Assembly (NCBI RefSeq): GCF_016863335.1
Contig: NZ_BOOR01000006.1
Coordinates: forward strand, 1 to 64,000
DNA: 64,000 bases
Reading direction: 5' to 3'
Source of the DNA: Planotetraspora thailandica
Lineage (GTDB): Bacteria; Actinomycetota; Actinomycetes; Streptosporangiales; Streptosporangiaceae
A program made the translations under genes and the position numbers. Positions 11,012 to 20,647 of this stretch are shown piece after piece. The notes below the pieces were generated by a model. It saw only the letters and a list, made by a program, of their open reading frames with translations. It had not been told where the DNA came from and searched no databases. Positions within the stretch are counted from its first letter, which is position 1, and each line of letters starts with the position of its first letter.

Positions 11012-11905
11012 ATGACCACACGACACGTGCGGGGCATGCCCGAGTCCGGTCGCTGCCTGGTCATGGGTGTGGTCAACGTGACCCCTGACTCGTTCTCGGA
11101 CGGCGGCCAATGGTTCGACGTGGACACCGCGATCAGGCACGGCCTCAGCCTTGTCGCGGAGGGCGCCGACATCGTGGACGTGGGAGGGGAGTCGACCCGG
11201 CCCGGGGCGGCCCGGGTGTCGCTCGACGAGGAGTTGCGCCGGGTGGAACCGGTGATCCGCGCTCTGGCCCAGGAGGGTGTGGCGGTCAGCGTCGACACCA
11301 TGCGGGCCGAGGTGGCCGAGGCGGCCGTCGAGGCGGGGGCCAAGCTGGTCAACGATGTGAGCGGCGGCCTGGCCGACCCCGCGATGCCGCGGGTGGTGGC
11401 CGCGACCGGCGTGCCGTACGTGGTCATGCACTGGCGGGGGCACAGCCGTGACATGGACAGCCGCGCGATGTACACGGACGTCGTGACCGAGGTCGCCGAG
11501 GAACTGCGTAAACGCGTCGACTCGGTGCTCGCCGAGGGCGTCTCCGAGGACCAGATCGTGCTCGACCCCGGCCTGGGCTTCTCCAAGCAGGCCGAACACA
11601 ACTGGGCTCTGCTCGCGCACATCGGCACGCTGAACGAACTGGGTTACCCTCTGATCATCGGCGCGTCCAGAAAGCGCTTTCTTGGCCGCCTGCTGGCGGA
11701 CGCCGACGGCACGCCCCGGCCGTTCAGCGGCAGCGACGACGCGACGCTCGCGGTCACCGCGCTGGCCGCCCAGGCGGGTGCCTGGTGCGTCCGGGTACAC
11801 CACGTCGCGGCCAACGCCGACGCCGTGCGGGTGGCCGCCGCGTGGACGGCTGCCACCGAAGGGCATGCCGGATATTCCGGACACGTCGACAAAGGACGCG
11901 GATGA
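11012..11905 (+). CDS. folP: Dihydropteroate synthase
   Basis: Condenses p-aminobenzoate with dihydropterin pyrophosphate; the target of sulfonamides. The TIM-barrel signatures are present: MGVVNVTPDSFSDGG near the N-terminus, DVGGESTRPGA, and IIGASRKRFLG with the phosphate-binding Lys/Arg. It has 297 residues. ATG 11012 follows GAGGAGGGGGA, a strong ribosome site. The 154-base gap after folE may hold a secondary promoter. Its stop overlaps the next start as ATGA. Confidence 0.95.
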   Translation: MTTRHVRGMPESGRCLVMGVVNVTPDSFSDGGQWFDVDTAIRHGLSLVAEGADIVDVGGESTRPGAARVSLDEELRRVEPVIRALAQEGVAVSVDTMRAEVAEAAVEAGAKLVNDVSGGLADPAMPRVVAATGVPYVVMHWRGHSRDMDSRAMYTDVVTEVAEELRKRVDSVLAEGVSEDQIVLDPGLGFSKQAEHNWALLAHIGTLNELGYPLIIGASRKRFLGRLLADADGTPRPFSGSDDATLAVTALAAQAGAWCVRVHHVAANADAVRVAAAWTAATEGHAGYSGHVDKGRG

Positions 11906-12324
11906 AGGACATCGAGGAGCTCAACGAGGCGTTCTACAACGCGATCGAGAGTGCCGACCTCGACAAGATGTCGGAGATCTGGGTCGAGGACGTCGCCGAC
12001 CGGGTCGCGATGTGCGTGCATCCCGGCTGGCCGATGCTCAGCGGCCGCTCCGAAGTGCTCAGGTCATGGGCCCTGATCATGGCGAACACGCCGTACATCC
12101 AGTTCGTGCTGACCGACGTGCAGACCACGGTCGTGGGGGACGTCGCGGTCGTCACGTGCGCGGAGAACATCCTGACGGCGGCCGACACCGACGAGCCAGG
12201 GTTCGCGGCCGGGCGCGTCGTGGCCACCAACACCTTCCTGCGGACGTCGGCGGGCTGGCGGTTGTGGCTTCACCACGGCTCTCCTGTACTTCAGGGTGAC
12301 GACGACGAGGAAGAGGAGCCGTGA
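11902..12324 (+). CDS. Nuclear transport factor 2-like (SnoaL-like) protein
   Basis: 140-residue alpha+beta cone-fold protein (NTF2-like superfamily) of unknown role. It is translationally coupled to folP by an ATGA overlap and to folB by a 4-base overlap. The pattern of an N-terminal helix with ELNEAFYNAIESADL, then the WVEDVADRVAMCVHPGW segment, is typical of DUF4440/SnoaL proteins that bind small hydrophobic molecules. The C-terminus is acidic (DDDEEEE). The same small gene sits between folP and folB in many actinobacteria, which suggests a folate-linked role, but none is known to me. Confidence 0.8.
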   Translation: MKDIEELNEAFYNAIESADLDKMSEIWVEDVADRVAMCVHPGWPMLSGRSEVLRSWALIMANTPYIQFVLTDVQTTVVGDVAVVTCAENILTAADTDEPGFAAGRVVATNTFLRTSAGWRLWLHHGSPVLQGDDDEEEEP

Positions 12325-12683
12325 GCGACACCGTACGGCTGGCGGGGCTGCGGGCACGGGGACGGCACGGGTGCCTTCCCGCTGAGCGGGAGCTGGGCCA
12401 GGAGTTCGTCGTCGACGTGACGTTGTCCCTGGACACCGCTCCCGCGGCGGCCGGCGACGACCTGACCAAGACGGTCGACTACGGCGCGCTGGCGCTGGAG
12501 CTCGCGCGGGTGGTCGAGGGCGAGCCGGTGAACCTGATCGAGACGCTCGCCGAGCGGCTTGCGGCGGTCTGCCTGGTCCACGACCTGGTCGAGGAGGCGG
12601 AGGTCAGCGTGCACAAACCCGCGGCGCCCATCCCGCTGCCCTTCGACGACGTGGTGGTGACGATCAGGAGGGGCCGCGCATGA
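12321..12683 (+). CDS. folB: Dihydroneopterin aldolase
   Basis: Cleaves 7,8-dihydroneopterin to hydroxymethyl-dihydropterin and glycolaldehyde. The 120-residue product shows the family features GRHGCLPAERELGQEF, TVDYGAL, NLIETLAERLA and the catalytic-lysine segment VHKPAAPI. The GTG start overlaps the preceding stop by four bases, and its own stop overlaps folK by four bases, so the cluster is tightly coupled. Confidence 0.95.
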   Translation: MSDTVRLAGLRARGRHGCLPAERELGQEFVVDVTLSLDTAPAAAGDDLTKTVDYGALALELARVVEGEPVNLIETLAERLAAVCLVHDLVEEAEVSVHKPAAPIPLPFDDVVVTIRRGRA

Positions 12684-13180
12684 GGGTGGTCATCGCGCTC
12701 GGCAGCAATCTCGGCCGGCGGCTCGACTACCTCCAGGGCGCCCTGGACGCGCTTTTCGAGGCTCCCGGGCTCACGTTCGTCGCGGTCTCCCCGGTGTACG
12801 AGACCGACCCCGTGGGCGGTCCGGAGCAGGACGCCTATCTGAACGCCGTCGTGGTCGCCGAGAGCGTGCAGAGCCCGCGCGCGCTGCTCGAACGGGCGCA
12901 CAACATCGAGCACGTCTTCGGCCGTGAGCGGCTCGAACGCTGGGGGCCGAGAACCCTCGACGTCGATCTGATCATGATGGGAGGCGTGGTCTCCGATGAC
13001 CCGGAGCTCACCCTGCCCCATCCGCGTGCGCACGAGCGGGCCTTCGTGCTCGTCCCCTGGGCGCAGGCCGACCCCGCCGCAGTCCTTCCGGGGCACGGGC
13101 CCGTCGCCGACCTGCTCGCGGGCCTCGACCGCTCCGGCGTACGGCCACGCCCCGACCTCTCCCTGGAACCCCCCGCCTGA
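12680..13180 (+). CDS. folK: 2-amino-4-hydroxy-6-hydroxymethyldihydropteridine pyrophosphokinase
   Basis: Transfers pyrophosphate from ATP to hydroxymethyl-dihydropterin, making the FolP substrate. It starts MRVVIALGSNLGRRLDYL and contains the signature GPRTLDVDLIMMGG with the metal-binding aspartates. 166 residues, normal length. Coupled to folB; DUF3180 follows 12 bases later. Confidence 0.95.
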   Translation: MRVVIALGSNLGRRLDYLQGALDALFEAPGLTFVAVSPVYETDPVGGPEQDAYLNAVVVAESVQSPRALLERAHNIEHVFGRERLERWGPRTLDVDLIMMGGVVSDDPELTLPHPRAHERAFVLVPWAQADPAAVLPGHGPVADLLAGLDRSGVRPRPDLSLEPPA

Positions 13181-13192
13181 CGAGGAGCCCCT

Positions 13193-13645
13193 GTGAAGCC
13201 CAGCAACCCTGGTGTGCTCGTGGGCCTGGTGATCGTGTTCGCCCTGGCCACATGGGGAATCCTGCAGGAGTTCTACTCCGCGATCCCGACCATCCCGTGG
13301 ACCGCGATTCCGACTTTCCTGCTTCTCGCGCTCGGCGAGGCGTACACGGGCTGGCTGACCCGGGCCAGAATCCTGCGCAGGCCGGACACCAAGCCCGTCG
13401 AGCCGCTGGCGGTGGCCCGCCTGGCCGCGCTGGCGAAGGCGACGGCGCACGCCGGCGCCGTCTTCGGCGGGATCTTCGCGGGCTTCGTGTTCCACGTGCT
13501 GAACCTGCTCGACCTGCCCGAGCCCCGCCAGGACGCGATCGTGGCGGGCGGCTCCTTCGTCGCGTGCGTGGCGCTGATCTGCGCCGCGCTGTTCCTCGAG
13601 CACTGCTGCCGCGTCCCCGGCGAGCCGAAGGACGACGAGAAGTAG
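13193..13645 (+). CDS. DUF3180 family membrane protein
   Basis: 150-residue protein with four hydrophobic segments (about 7-27, 34-52, 83-103 and 116-136), the pattern of the actinobacterial DUF3180 family that almost always follows folK. Function unknown. GTG 13193 follows the site GAGGAG. The stop codon TAG is immediately adjacent to the stop codon of the oppositely oriented nuoD, with no bases between. Confidence 0.87.
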   Translation: MKPSNPGVLVGLVIVFALATWGILQEFYSAIPTIPWTAIPTFLLLALGEAYTGWLTRARILRRPDTKPVEPLAVARLAALAKATAHAGAVFGGIFAGFVFHVLNLLDLPEPRQDAIVAGGSFVACVALICAALFLEHCCRVPGEPKDDEK

Positions 13646-14830
13646 CTATTTGTCGATGTCGCCGACGACGAAGAACATCGAGCCGAGGATCGCCACCATG
13701 TCGGACACCAGGTTGCCCGGCAGCAGTTCGCGCAGCACCTGCACGTTGTTGAACGACGCACTGCGGAGCTTGAGACGCCAGGGGGTCTTCTCGCCCCGGG
13801 AGACCAGGTAGTAGCCGTTGAGGCCGAGAGGGCTCTCGGTCCAGGCGTAGGTGTGGCCCTCGGGCGCTTTGAGGATCTTGGGCAGCCGTTGGTTGATCGG
13901 CCCCGGGGGCAGCCCGTGCAGACGCTCCACGCAGGCGTCGGCGAGGTCGAGCGAGACCTTGACCTGCTCCAGCAGCACCTGGAACCGCGCGTTGCAGTCG
14001 CCGGCGGTGCGGGTCACCACCCGGACGGGCAGCTCGCCGTAGGCCAGGTAGGGCTCGTCGCGCCGCAGGTCGAGGTCGACCCCCGAGGCCCGCGCGATCG
14101 GGCCGCTCACGCCGTACTGCATGATCGTCTCGCGGTCGAGCACGCCGACGCCCTTGGTGCGCGCCAGGAAGATCTCGTTGCCCGAGATTAACTGCTCGAT
14201 GTCGGGCAGGCGTCGCCGTACCTCGGCGACGGCGGCGGACGCGCGGTCGAGCCAGCCGAGCGGGAGGTCCTCCTTCAGGCCGCCCACACGGTTGAACATG
14301 TAGTGCATGCGCCCGCCGGAGATCTCCTCCATGACGTGCTGCAGCGTCTCCCGCTCACGGAAGGCGTAGAACACCGGGGTGATCGCCCCGAGCTCCAGGG
14401 GATAGGAGCCGAGGAACATCAGGTGGTTGAGCACGCGGTTGAGCTCGGAGAGCAGCGTGCGCGCCCACACGGCCCGCTGGGGCACCTCCATCCCCAGCAT
14501 GCGCTCGACGGCGATCACGACCCCCAGCTCGTTGGCGAACGCCGACAGCCAGTCGTGCCGGTTGGCCAGCACGATGATCTGCCGGTAGTCGCGCACCTCG
14601 AAGAGCTTCTCGGCGCCCCGGTGCATGTAGCCGATGATCGGCTCGGCCGCCATGATCCGCTCGCCGTCCATGGTGAGCCGCAGCCGCAGCACACCGTGGG
14701 TCGACGGGTGCTGCGGGCCGATGTTGAGGACCATGTCCTCGGTGGCCAGCTCTTTCGCCTGGACGGCTCCCGCCCCCGCGCCGACGCCGACGACGCGTTC
14801 CCTGAGCGGGTGTGCAGGATCTTCCGTCAT
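13646..14830 (-). CDS. nuoD: NADH-quinone oxidoreductase subunit D, orphan copy
   Basis: Homolog of the 49-kDa/NuoD subunit of respiratory complex I, which forms part of the quinone-binding cavity. It contains the family features [25 protein letters not shown] and the [11 protein letters not shown] region, and ends VVGDIDK as genuine NuoD proteins do. It is alone here rather than in a nuoA-N operon, like the second nuoD copy of Streptomyces. ATG 14830 is 10 bases after GGGAG; ATG 14839 would lie only one base after it. Whether it joins complex I or a smaller assembly cannot be told. Confidence 0.9.
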   Translation of the reverse strand: MTEDPAHPLRERVVGVGAGAGAVQAKELATEDMVLNIGPQHPSTHGVLRLRLTMDGERIMAAEPIIGYMHRGAEKLFEVRDYRQIIVLANRHDWLSAFANELGVVIAVERMLGMEVPQRAVWARTLLSELNRVLNHLMFLGSYPLELGAITPVFYAFRERETLQHVMEEISGGRMHYMFNRVGGLKEDLPLGWLDRASAAVAEVRRRLPDIEQLISGNEIFLARTKGVGVLDRETIMQYGVSGPIARASGVDLDLRRDEPYLAYGELPVRVVTRTAGDCNARFQVLLEQVKVSLDLADACVERLHGLPPGPINQRLPKILKAPEGHTYAWTESPLGLNGYYLVSRGEKTPWRLKLRSASFNNVQVLRELLPGNLVSDMVAILGSMFFVVGDIDK

Positions 14831-14888
14831 AGGGCCCATGCTCCCACGCCGGTACGGCCCGGCGAAGAGCCGTGTGGCGGGGGAGTGA

Positions 14889-16166
14889 TCAGAGAGCCCT
14901 CAGCGCCTCGATGAGGCGGTCCACGTGCTCCTCGGTCGAGCCGAGGCCGATCGAGGCGCGCACCGCGCTCGCCGTGTCGTCGTCGCACCCGCCGTCGGCC
15001 GTGCCGAGCAGGTGACGCACGAACGGGTGGGCGCAGAACTTGCCGTCCCTGACCCCGATGCCGTGCTGCGACGACAGGATTTCGGCGACCTCGCGCGCGG
15101 AGCGGCCCTCCACGACGAACGAGACGATGCCGACCCGCGGGTGCTCGTGGTCCCACAACGAGAGCTCCGTGACCCCCTCGATCGTCGCGAGCCCGGCGCG
15201 CAGCCGGGCCACGAGCCGCTCCTCCTCGCGTACGAGCGCCGTCCATCCGGTGGCGCTCAGGGCGTCGCAGGCCGCGGCGAGCGCGATCGCGCCCAGCACG
15301 TTGGGGGTGCCCGCCTCGTGCCTGGCCTCCGTGTCGTCGCTCCACTCGGTCTGGTCGTCGCCGACGGCCTTGACCGCGCCGCCCCCGCGAAGGTACGGCA
15401 AAGCCGCGGCGAGCCAGTCGGCCCGGCCGATCAGGGCGCCCGCACCGAAGGGCGCGTAGAGCTTGTGTCCGGAGAAGGCGACGTAGTCGAGGTCGAGGGC
15501 GCTCAGGTTGAGCCGCCGGTGGGGGACCAGTTGCGCGGCGTCCACGGCGATCCGCGCACCGTGCCGGTGGGCGATGTGCGCGAGCCCTGCGATCGGCCAC
15601 AACTCGCCGGTGACGTTCGAGGCCGCCGTCACCACGAGCAGCGCGGGGCCGTCCAGCTCAGACAGGGCCTCGTCGGCCGCCCTGATCGCCTCGCCGGGGA
15701 AGGCGGGCGCGGCCAGCCTTACGACCCGGGACCAGGGCAGCAGCGAGGCGTGGTGCTCGGTCTCGAAGACCACGACGGTGGTGCCCTCGGGCAGGGTCCG
15801 GGCGAGCAGGTTCATCGCGTCGGTGGTGTTGCGGGTGAAGATCAGCGCGTCGTCGGGGCGGGCTCCCGCGAACGCCTTGACCGTGTGCCTGGCCTGCTCG
15901 TACCGCGCGGTGGTGAGCTGGGACGCGTAGCCCGCGCCCCGGTGGACGCTGGAGTAGGCGGGGAGCGCGGCGGCGACCGCGGCGTTCACCGCCTCCAGAC
16001 AGGGCGCGCTCGCGGCATAGTCGAGGTTCGCGTACGGCACCAGCCTGTCGCCCTTGACCGGCACTTCGAGGTCGGTTCCGAGCACGGCGGGAATCCGCAC
16101 GTCAGGAGTGATCTGGGGAATCTCGGCGGGAACGGCGGAACGGTTCAGGACAGAGATGGGGGACAA
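14889..16166 (-). CDS. SufS-like cysteine desulfurase (class V aminotransferase fold)
   Basis: PLP enzyme probably releasing sulfur from cysteine (or selenocysteine-type substrate) for cofactor assembly. The PLP lysine is in [12 protein letters not shown], the cofactor Asp in [10 protein letters not shown], and a SufS-type active-site cysteine in GKFCAHP. TTG at 16166 is the likely start: GAGGAGG lies 7 bases before it. The frame stays open upstream to 16325, but that stretch is Arg/Pro/Gly-rich and unlike the family. 425 residues. No Fe-S scaffold gene is adjacent. It is transcribed toward nuoD with a 58-base gap, so the two may be co-transcribed. Confidence 0.85.
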   Translation of the reverse strand: MSPISVLNRSAVPAEIPQITPDVRIPAVLGTDLEVPVKGDRLVPYANLDYAASAPCLEAVNAAVAAALPAYSSVHRGAGYASQLTTARYEQARHTVKAFAGARPDDALIFTRNTTDAMNLLARTLPEGTTVVVFETEHHASLLPWSRVVRLAAPAFPGEAIRAADEALSELDGPALLVVTAASNVTGELWPIAGLAHIAHRHGARIAVDAAQLVPHRRLNLSALDLDYVAFSGHKLYAPFGAGALIGRADWLAAALPYLRGGGAVKAVGDDQTEWSDDTEARHEAGTPNVLGAIALAAACDALSATGWTALVREEERLVARLRAGLATIEGVTELSLWDHEHPRVGIVSFVVEGRSAREVAEILSSQHGIGVRDGKFCAHPFVRHLLGTADGGCDDDTASAVRASIGLGSTEEHVDRLIEALRAL

Positions 16167-16429
16167 CGCCAGGCCTCCTCGGGACAGGGGACCCCGGCCA
16201 CTGGCGTCGTACGGCGGAGCCCGCGCTTGCCCGGCACACTTCGTGCCGGACCTGGTCTTCACCCGGGGCACCCCGCCGCGGACGCGAGGGTTGCCGGCCA
16301 GCGAGCCGGGGCTTGGCGCTGGCACTCATGACCTAACGGGGACTATAACCGAGCAAGCCCCTCAAAATGCAAATCCGCAGGTCGGGCGACTCTCGCCCCC
16401 GAGGCGGCGGGCCGCCGTATGGTTGCTTT

Positions 16430-17629
16430 GTGAAGTTTGATCCTTGGAATCCGGAGTTCGTCGCCTACCCGTACGACGCCTACCGTGACCTGCGGGAAAA
16501 GGAGCCGGTGCGCTTCTTCGAGCCGACCGGGCAGTGGCTCGTCTCCCGTCACGCCGACGTGAACGCGCTGCTGCGCGACCGCCGGCTCGGCCGGTCCTAC
16601 CTCCATGTCGCCTCGCACGAGGCGTTCGGCCGGGAGCCCGAGCCGGCGTTCCAGGAACCGTTCTGGCGGATCACCCGCGCCGGCATGCTCGACGTGGAAC
16701 CGCCGGTCCACACCCGGCTGCGCCGCCTGGTGTCCAAGGCGTTCACGCCCCGCATGGTCGACGCCCTGCGCCCCCGCGTGCGCCGGATCGCGGCCGACCT
16801 GGTCGACGCGTTCGTCGAGCGCGGTGGCGGCGACCTCATCGCGGAGGTGGCCGAGCCCCTGCCGGTGACCGTGATCGCCGAGATGCTGGGGGTGCCGGAG
16901 TCCGACCGCCATCTGCTGCGCCCGTGGTCGGCCGACATCTGCAAGATGTACGAGCTCAATCCCCCGCTGGAGTCGCAGCAGGCCGCCGTGCGGGCGTCGC
17001 TGGAGTTCGGCGACTACCTGCGTGAGCTGGCGAGGGCGCGCAGGAGCGACCCCGGCGACGACCTGATCTCCGCGCTCGCCCAGGTCGTGGACGAGGGAGA
17101 CCGCCTCACGGAGGACGAGCTGATCGGCACGTGCGTGCTGCTGCTCAACGCCGGCCACGAGGCCACGGTCAACGTCACCGGCAACGGCTGGTGGTCGTTG
17201 TTCCGCAACCCGGCCGAGCTCGAGCGGCTGCGGGCCGACCCGGGCCTGCTGCCGACAGCGGTGGAAGAGCTCATGCGCTATGACACGCCGTTGCAGATGT
17301 TCGAGCGGTGGGTGCTGGAGGACATCGAGGTCGGCGGCGTGGCGATCCCCCGGGGCGTCGAGGTCGCGCTGCTGTTCGGGTCGGCCAACCACGATCCGGA
17401 GGTGTTCGCCGACCCGGATCGGCTCGACGTGGGGCGGCCGGAGAACCCGCACATCTCGTTCGGCGCCGGCATCCACTACTGCCTGGGCGCGCCCCTTGCC
17501 AGGGTCGAGCTGATCGAGTCCTTCGGCGCCCTCCTGAAGGCCGCGCCGGGGCTCGAACTGGCCGAGGAGCCCGTCTGGAAGCCGGGCTACGTCATCCGCG
17601 GCCTGGAGGCGCTGAAGGTCACCGTCTAG
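16430..17629 (+). CDS. Cytochrome P450
   Basis: Soluble heme monooxygenase of about 399 residues. The I-helix oxygen-activation motif is AGHEATVN, the K-helix ExxR is EELMR, and the heme-binding loop is SFGAGIHYCLGAPLAR with the cysteine ligand. The overall look is that of bacterial CYP107-like enzymes. GTG 16430 gives the typical short N-terminus MKFDPWNPEF; the upstream in-frame ATG 16367 adds an Arg/Gly/Pro-rich stretch and is less likely. No ferredoxin or reductase gene is adjacent, so redox partners and substrate are unknown. Its 3' end overlaps the opposing methyltransferase by 11 bases. Confidence 0.93.
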   Translation: MKFDPWNPEFVAYPYDAYRDLREKEPVRFFEPTGQWLVSRHADVNALLRDRRLGRSYLHVASHEAFGREPEPAFQEPFWRITRAGMLDVEPPVHTRLRRLVSKAFTPRMVDALRPRVRRIAADLVDAFVERGGGDLIAEVAEPLPVTVIAEMLGVPESDRHLLRPWSADICKMYELNPPLESQQAAVRASLEFGDYLRELARARRSDPGDDLISALAQVVDEGDRLTEDELIGTCVLLLNAGHEATVNVTGNGWWSLFRNPAELERLRADPGLLPTAVEELMRYDTPLQMFERWVLEDIEVGGVAIPRGVEVALLFGSANHDPEVFADPDRLDVGRPENPHISFGAGIHYCLGAPLARVELIESFGALLKAAPGLELAEEPVWKPGYVIRGLEALKVTV

Positions 17630-18644
17630 GCCGGGGCTCGGGACGGCCGGCTGAGACCGACTGGCTCAGCCAGCCGAACCCGCCCAGGCCGGACGGGTCG
17701 ATCAGCTCCGCCTCCTCCGAGGCCCTGCTCAGCGCCCTGAGATACCCCCGCGGGTCGTCGTGGGCGAGGGCCAGCGCCGGCCGTACGCCGCGCATGCCCA
17801 AGGCGCGCAGGGCCTCCCGCTGGGTCGTGAGCCGTGTGGTGACCGTACCGGTGCCCCCGGCGGCTCTTTCGCCGGCGTCCGCCACGGCGTCCAGGGCGAC
17901 GTGCGCGGTGATGTCACAGGAGCCGTCGGGTACGGCAGGCACGATCGACCCCGCCCGATAACCGGTCAGCGTCCCCTGGGGCGGCCGGTTGTCCACATGG
18001 TGTGAATAGTCCACGGCGATCGCCGTGCCGCGCGTGAGCCGTACCATCACCGAGGCCCAGGCCTCGTCGCGCGGCCTGCCGATCTCCGCGCGGTGGCCGG
18101 CCCTGCCGGAGGCGCCTGCCGAGCACATGGGCCACCAGCGCTCCAGCCAGGCGAGATCGGCGGGATCGGGGACGGGCCCGAGCCGCTCGTCACCCGTGGC
18201 GGGGTCGACCAGCACGAGCCGCGGGCCCGAGGGAGTCTGCTCGGCGACGTCGAGAGGCACGTTGTCGAGCCATTCGTTGGCGACGACCAGGCCCGCGATC
18301 TCGGCGGGGGGCGTGGACGTCCAGGCGATCCTGTCGTCAAGGCCGGGCGGCCGGGAGGACAGGTCGACGGCGGTCACCCGCAGCCGGGCCGCGAGGTCGG
18401 GCGGCACGGCGCCGAGGACGCCAATCGCCAGCAGTCCGTCGCCGCTGCCGATGTCCACGAGGTCCATGACGGGCGGGTGGCCGAGCGCGTCGTCGACCTG
18501 GCAGGCCACCAAGGCCAGGGCGTGTGCGAACGCGGGGGAGGCATGCACCGAAGTCCGGAAATGTCGGTTGGGTCGTTCGCGCTGATAGAAGCCGCCGTCG
18601 CCGTACAAGGCATTCTGCATGGCGTCGCGCCACGTGACCCACAC
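17619..18644 (-). CDS. SAM-dependent methyltransferase, MidA/NDUFAF7-like (DUF185)
   Basis: Rossmann-fold methyltransferase with a glycine-rich SAM site VDIGSGDG and the MidA-type motif NEWLDNVPLDV. In eukaryotes the family (NDUFAF7) dimethylates an arginine of the NuoD homolog of complex I. That is notable because an orphan nuoD lies 3 kb away, but a functional link is only inference. GTG 18644 (GGAG four bases before) and ATG 18620 are both possible starts; the frame is open to 18734. Convergent with the P450 gene. Confidence 0.78.
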   Translation of the reverse strand: MWVTWRDAMQNALYGDGGFYQRERPNRHFRTSVHASPAFAHALALVACQVDDALGHPPVMDLVDIGSGDGLLAIGVLGAVPPDLAARLRVTAVDLSSRPPGLDDRIAWTSTPPAEIAGLVVANEWLDNVPLDVAEQTPSGPRLVLVDPATGDERLGPVPDPADLAWLERWWPMCSAGASGRAGHRAEIGRPRDEAWASVMVRLTRGTAIAVDYSHHVDNRPPQGTLTGYRAGSIVPAVPDGSCDITAHVALDAVADAGERAAGGTGTVTTRLTTQREALRALGMRGVRPALALAHDDPRGYLRALSRASEEAELIDPSGLGGFGWLSQSVSAGRPEPRPRR

Positions 18645-18802
18645 AGCGCTCCACGTTATCGAGCCTCGGGCTATGACGAAAAGTAGGCACTTTCGTACTC
18701 GCGGCCCAACATAGGCGTCTGGCAAAAGGGACAAAATCTGACCGTTGGGTCCAGGCCATGCTGGCGTGCCGGTCGCCGCTACCCTGGGCGAGGGGAGGCG
18801 TC

Positions 18803-19693
18803 ATGGAGACTAGTGACCGCCCGGGGCGGCTCGCCGTAGGGGTGCTCGGCGCGGGCCGAGTCGGCTCCGTCCTCGGAGCCGCGCTCGCGATCGCCGGCCA
18901 CCGGGTCGTGGCCGCCAGCGGCGTATCCGACGCCTCGCACAGGCGAGCGGCCGAGCGGCTGGGCGTCGAGCTGACCAGGCCGGACGACGTCATCGCCAGA
19001 TCCGACCTCGTGTTGCTGACCGTGCCCGACGACGTGCTTCCCGGGCTCGTCGCCGGTCTCGCGGCCACCGGGGCCGACCTGCGCGGCAAGCTCCTCGTCC
19101 ATGCGAGCGGCGCGTACGGCCTTGCCGTACTGCAGCCGGCGTCCGACCTGGGCGCGCTGCCGCTGGCGCTGCACCCGGTGATGACGTTCACCGGCAGGGA
19201 CGACGACCTGGTGAAACTCAACGGGTGCTCCTTCGGCGTGACAGCGCCCGCCATGCTCCGGCCGGTGGCCGAGGCCCTGGTGATCGAGATGGGCGGCGAA
19301 CCGGTGTGGATCGCCGACCAGGACCGGGCGCTCTACCACGCCGCCATCGCCGGGGCCGCGAACCACATGGTCACGCTGATCGCCGAGTCGCAGGAACTGC
19401 TTGCGCGAATCGGCGTCGAACACCCGGGCCGCCTGCTGGGCCCGCTGCTCGGAGCGGCCCTCGACAACGTGTTGCGCCTGGGCATCGCCGGGCTGACCGG
19501 ACCGGTCGTGCGCGGAGACGCGGGCACCGTGCGCAAGCATGTGGACGCGCTGATCCTCGCCGCCCCCGAGGCGGCGGACGCGTACGTGGCCCTCGCCCGG
19601 CTCACCGCCGACCGGGCGCTGGCCGCCGGACTGCTGAAACCCGAGGCGGCGGAGCGCCTGCTGGACGCGCTGGGAGGAAACATATGGACGTGA
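18803..19693 (+). CDS. Rossmann-fold and DUF2520 domain protein
   Basis: 296-residue NAD(P)-binding protein. The N-terminal dinucleotide site is VGVLGAGRVGSVLGAAL; the C-terminal half is the helical DUF2520 domain, giving the fold of ketopantoate and pyrroline-carboxylate reductases. It directly precedes panC with a 10-base overlap, as in mycobacteria, so a role in pantothenate synthesis (for example ketopantoate reduction) is an attractive but unproven inference. ATG 18803 follows GAGGGGAGG. Confidence 0.82.
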   Translation: METSDRPGRLAVGVLGAGRVGSVLGAALAIAGHRVVAASGVSDASHRRAAERLGVELTRPDDVIARSDLVLLTVPDDVLPGLVAGLAATGADLRGKLLVHASGAYGLAVLQPASDLGALPLALHPVMTFTGRDDDLVKLNGCSFGVTAPAMLRPVAEALVIEMGGEPVWIADQDRALYHAAIAGAANHMVTLIAESQELLARIGVEHPGRLLGPLLGAALDNVLRLGIAGLTGPVVRGDAGTVRKHVDALILAAPEAADAYVALARLTADRALAAGLLKPEAAERLLDALGGNIWT

Positions 19694-20535
19694 TCGTCGC
19701 CGGCGATCGTGCGGGGCTCGTCAAGGCCAAGGACGCGCTCGGGCCGGGCAGGCTCGCTCTGGTGCCCACCATGGGGGCGCTTCACGAGGGCCATCGGTCG
19801 TTGATGCGGCTCGCCCGGGAGCATGCGGATCATGTCGCGGTCAGCATCTTCGTCAATCCATTACAGTTCGGCCCAAACGAGGATTTTTCGCGATATCCGC
19901 GGACTTTTGACGTCGATCTGGATGTGTGTGCGGACGAGGGGGTCGGCCTCGTCTTCGCACCCTCGGCCGAGGAGATGTATCCCCCGGGCAGCCAGGTCGC
20001 GGTGTCGTCGGGCGAGATGGGCAAGAACGTCGAAGGCGCCTTTCGGCCCGGGCATTTCGACGGCGTGCTGACCGTGGTCTTGAAGCTTTTCAACCTGGTC
20101 CAGCCCGACGTGGCGGTCTTCGGGCAGAAGGACGCCCAGCAGCTCGCGCTTATCCGCCGCATGGTGGCCGACCTGAACGTGCCGGTGTCGATCGTGGGCG
20201 CCCCTACCTTGCGGGAGGCGGACGGGCTGGCGCTGTCGAGCCGCAACAGGTACCTGTCGCCGGCCGACCGGATGACGGCTCTGTCCATCTCCAAGGCCCT
20301 CAGGGCGGGAGCCGCGCAGACGACGCCGTCCAAGATCCTGGCGGCGGCGAAAGCCGTACTGGATGCGGGGGCCAATCTGGATCCGCCGCTGGCCGTGGAC
20401 TATGTGGAGCTGGTCGATCCCCGGACGTTCACTGCCGTGGACGACACGCATCGAGGGGAGGGCCTCCTCGTCGTCGCCGCCAAGGTGGGCACCACCCGCC
20501 TGATCGACAACACCCCCATCCCCCCAACCCCTTGA
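19684..20535 (+). CDS. panC: Pantothenate synthetase
   Basis: Joins pantoate and beta-alanine with ATP to make pantothenate. Signatures: PTMGALHEGHRSL (the HIGH-type nucleotide site), FVNPLQFGPNEDF, GQKDAQQLALIRRM and LSSRNRYLS. 283 residues from the ATG at 19684, preceded by GGAGGA and overlapping the DUF2520 stop. In M. tuberculosis panD (aspartate decarboxylase) follows; here the stop is followed by a minisatellite and a repeat array instead, so beta-alanine must come from a gene elsewhere. Confidence 0.95.
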   Translation: MDVIVAGDRAGLVKAKDALGPGRLALVPTMGALHEGHRSLMRLAREHADHVAVSIFVNPLQFGPNEDFSRYPRTFDVDLDVCADEGVGLVFAPSAEEMYPPGSQVAVSSGEMGKNVEGAFRPGHFDGVLTVVLKLFNLVQPDVAVFGQKDAQQLALIRRMVADLNVPVSIVGAPTLREADGLALSSRNRYLSPADRMTALSISKALRAGAAQTTPSKILAAAKAVLDAGANLDPPLAVDYVELVDPRTFTAVDDTHRGEGLLVVAAKVGTTRLIDNTPIPPTP

Positions 20536-20642
20536 TGGTCCCCCCGCCCTTTGGTGGTGACCCCGCTTTGGTGGTGACCCCGCTTTGGTGGTGACCCCGC
20601 CCTCTGGTGGTGACCCCGCCCTCTGGTGGTGGCCCCGCCCTT
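20536..20642 (+). repeat. Short tandem repeat (16-19 bp units) after panC
   Basis: Six head-to-tail units begin immediately after the panC stop. The typical unit is TGGTGGTGACCCCGCCCTC (19 bases); two units are 17 bases, and the first is a shortened variant. The last unit runs into TGGTGGTGATCATG, so the unit's TGGTGGTGA start merges with the GTGATCATG start of the first 53-bp repeat. This looks like slippage expansion of the edge of the adjoining array. Confidence 0.92.
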
Positions 20643-20647
20643 TGGTG

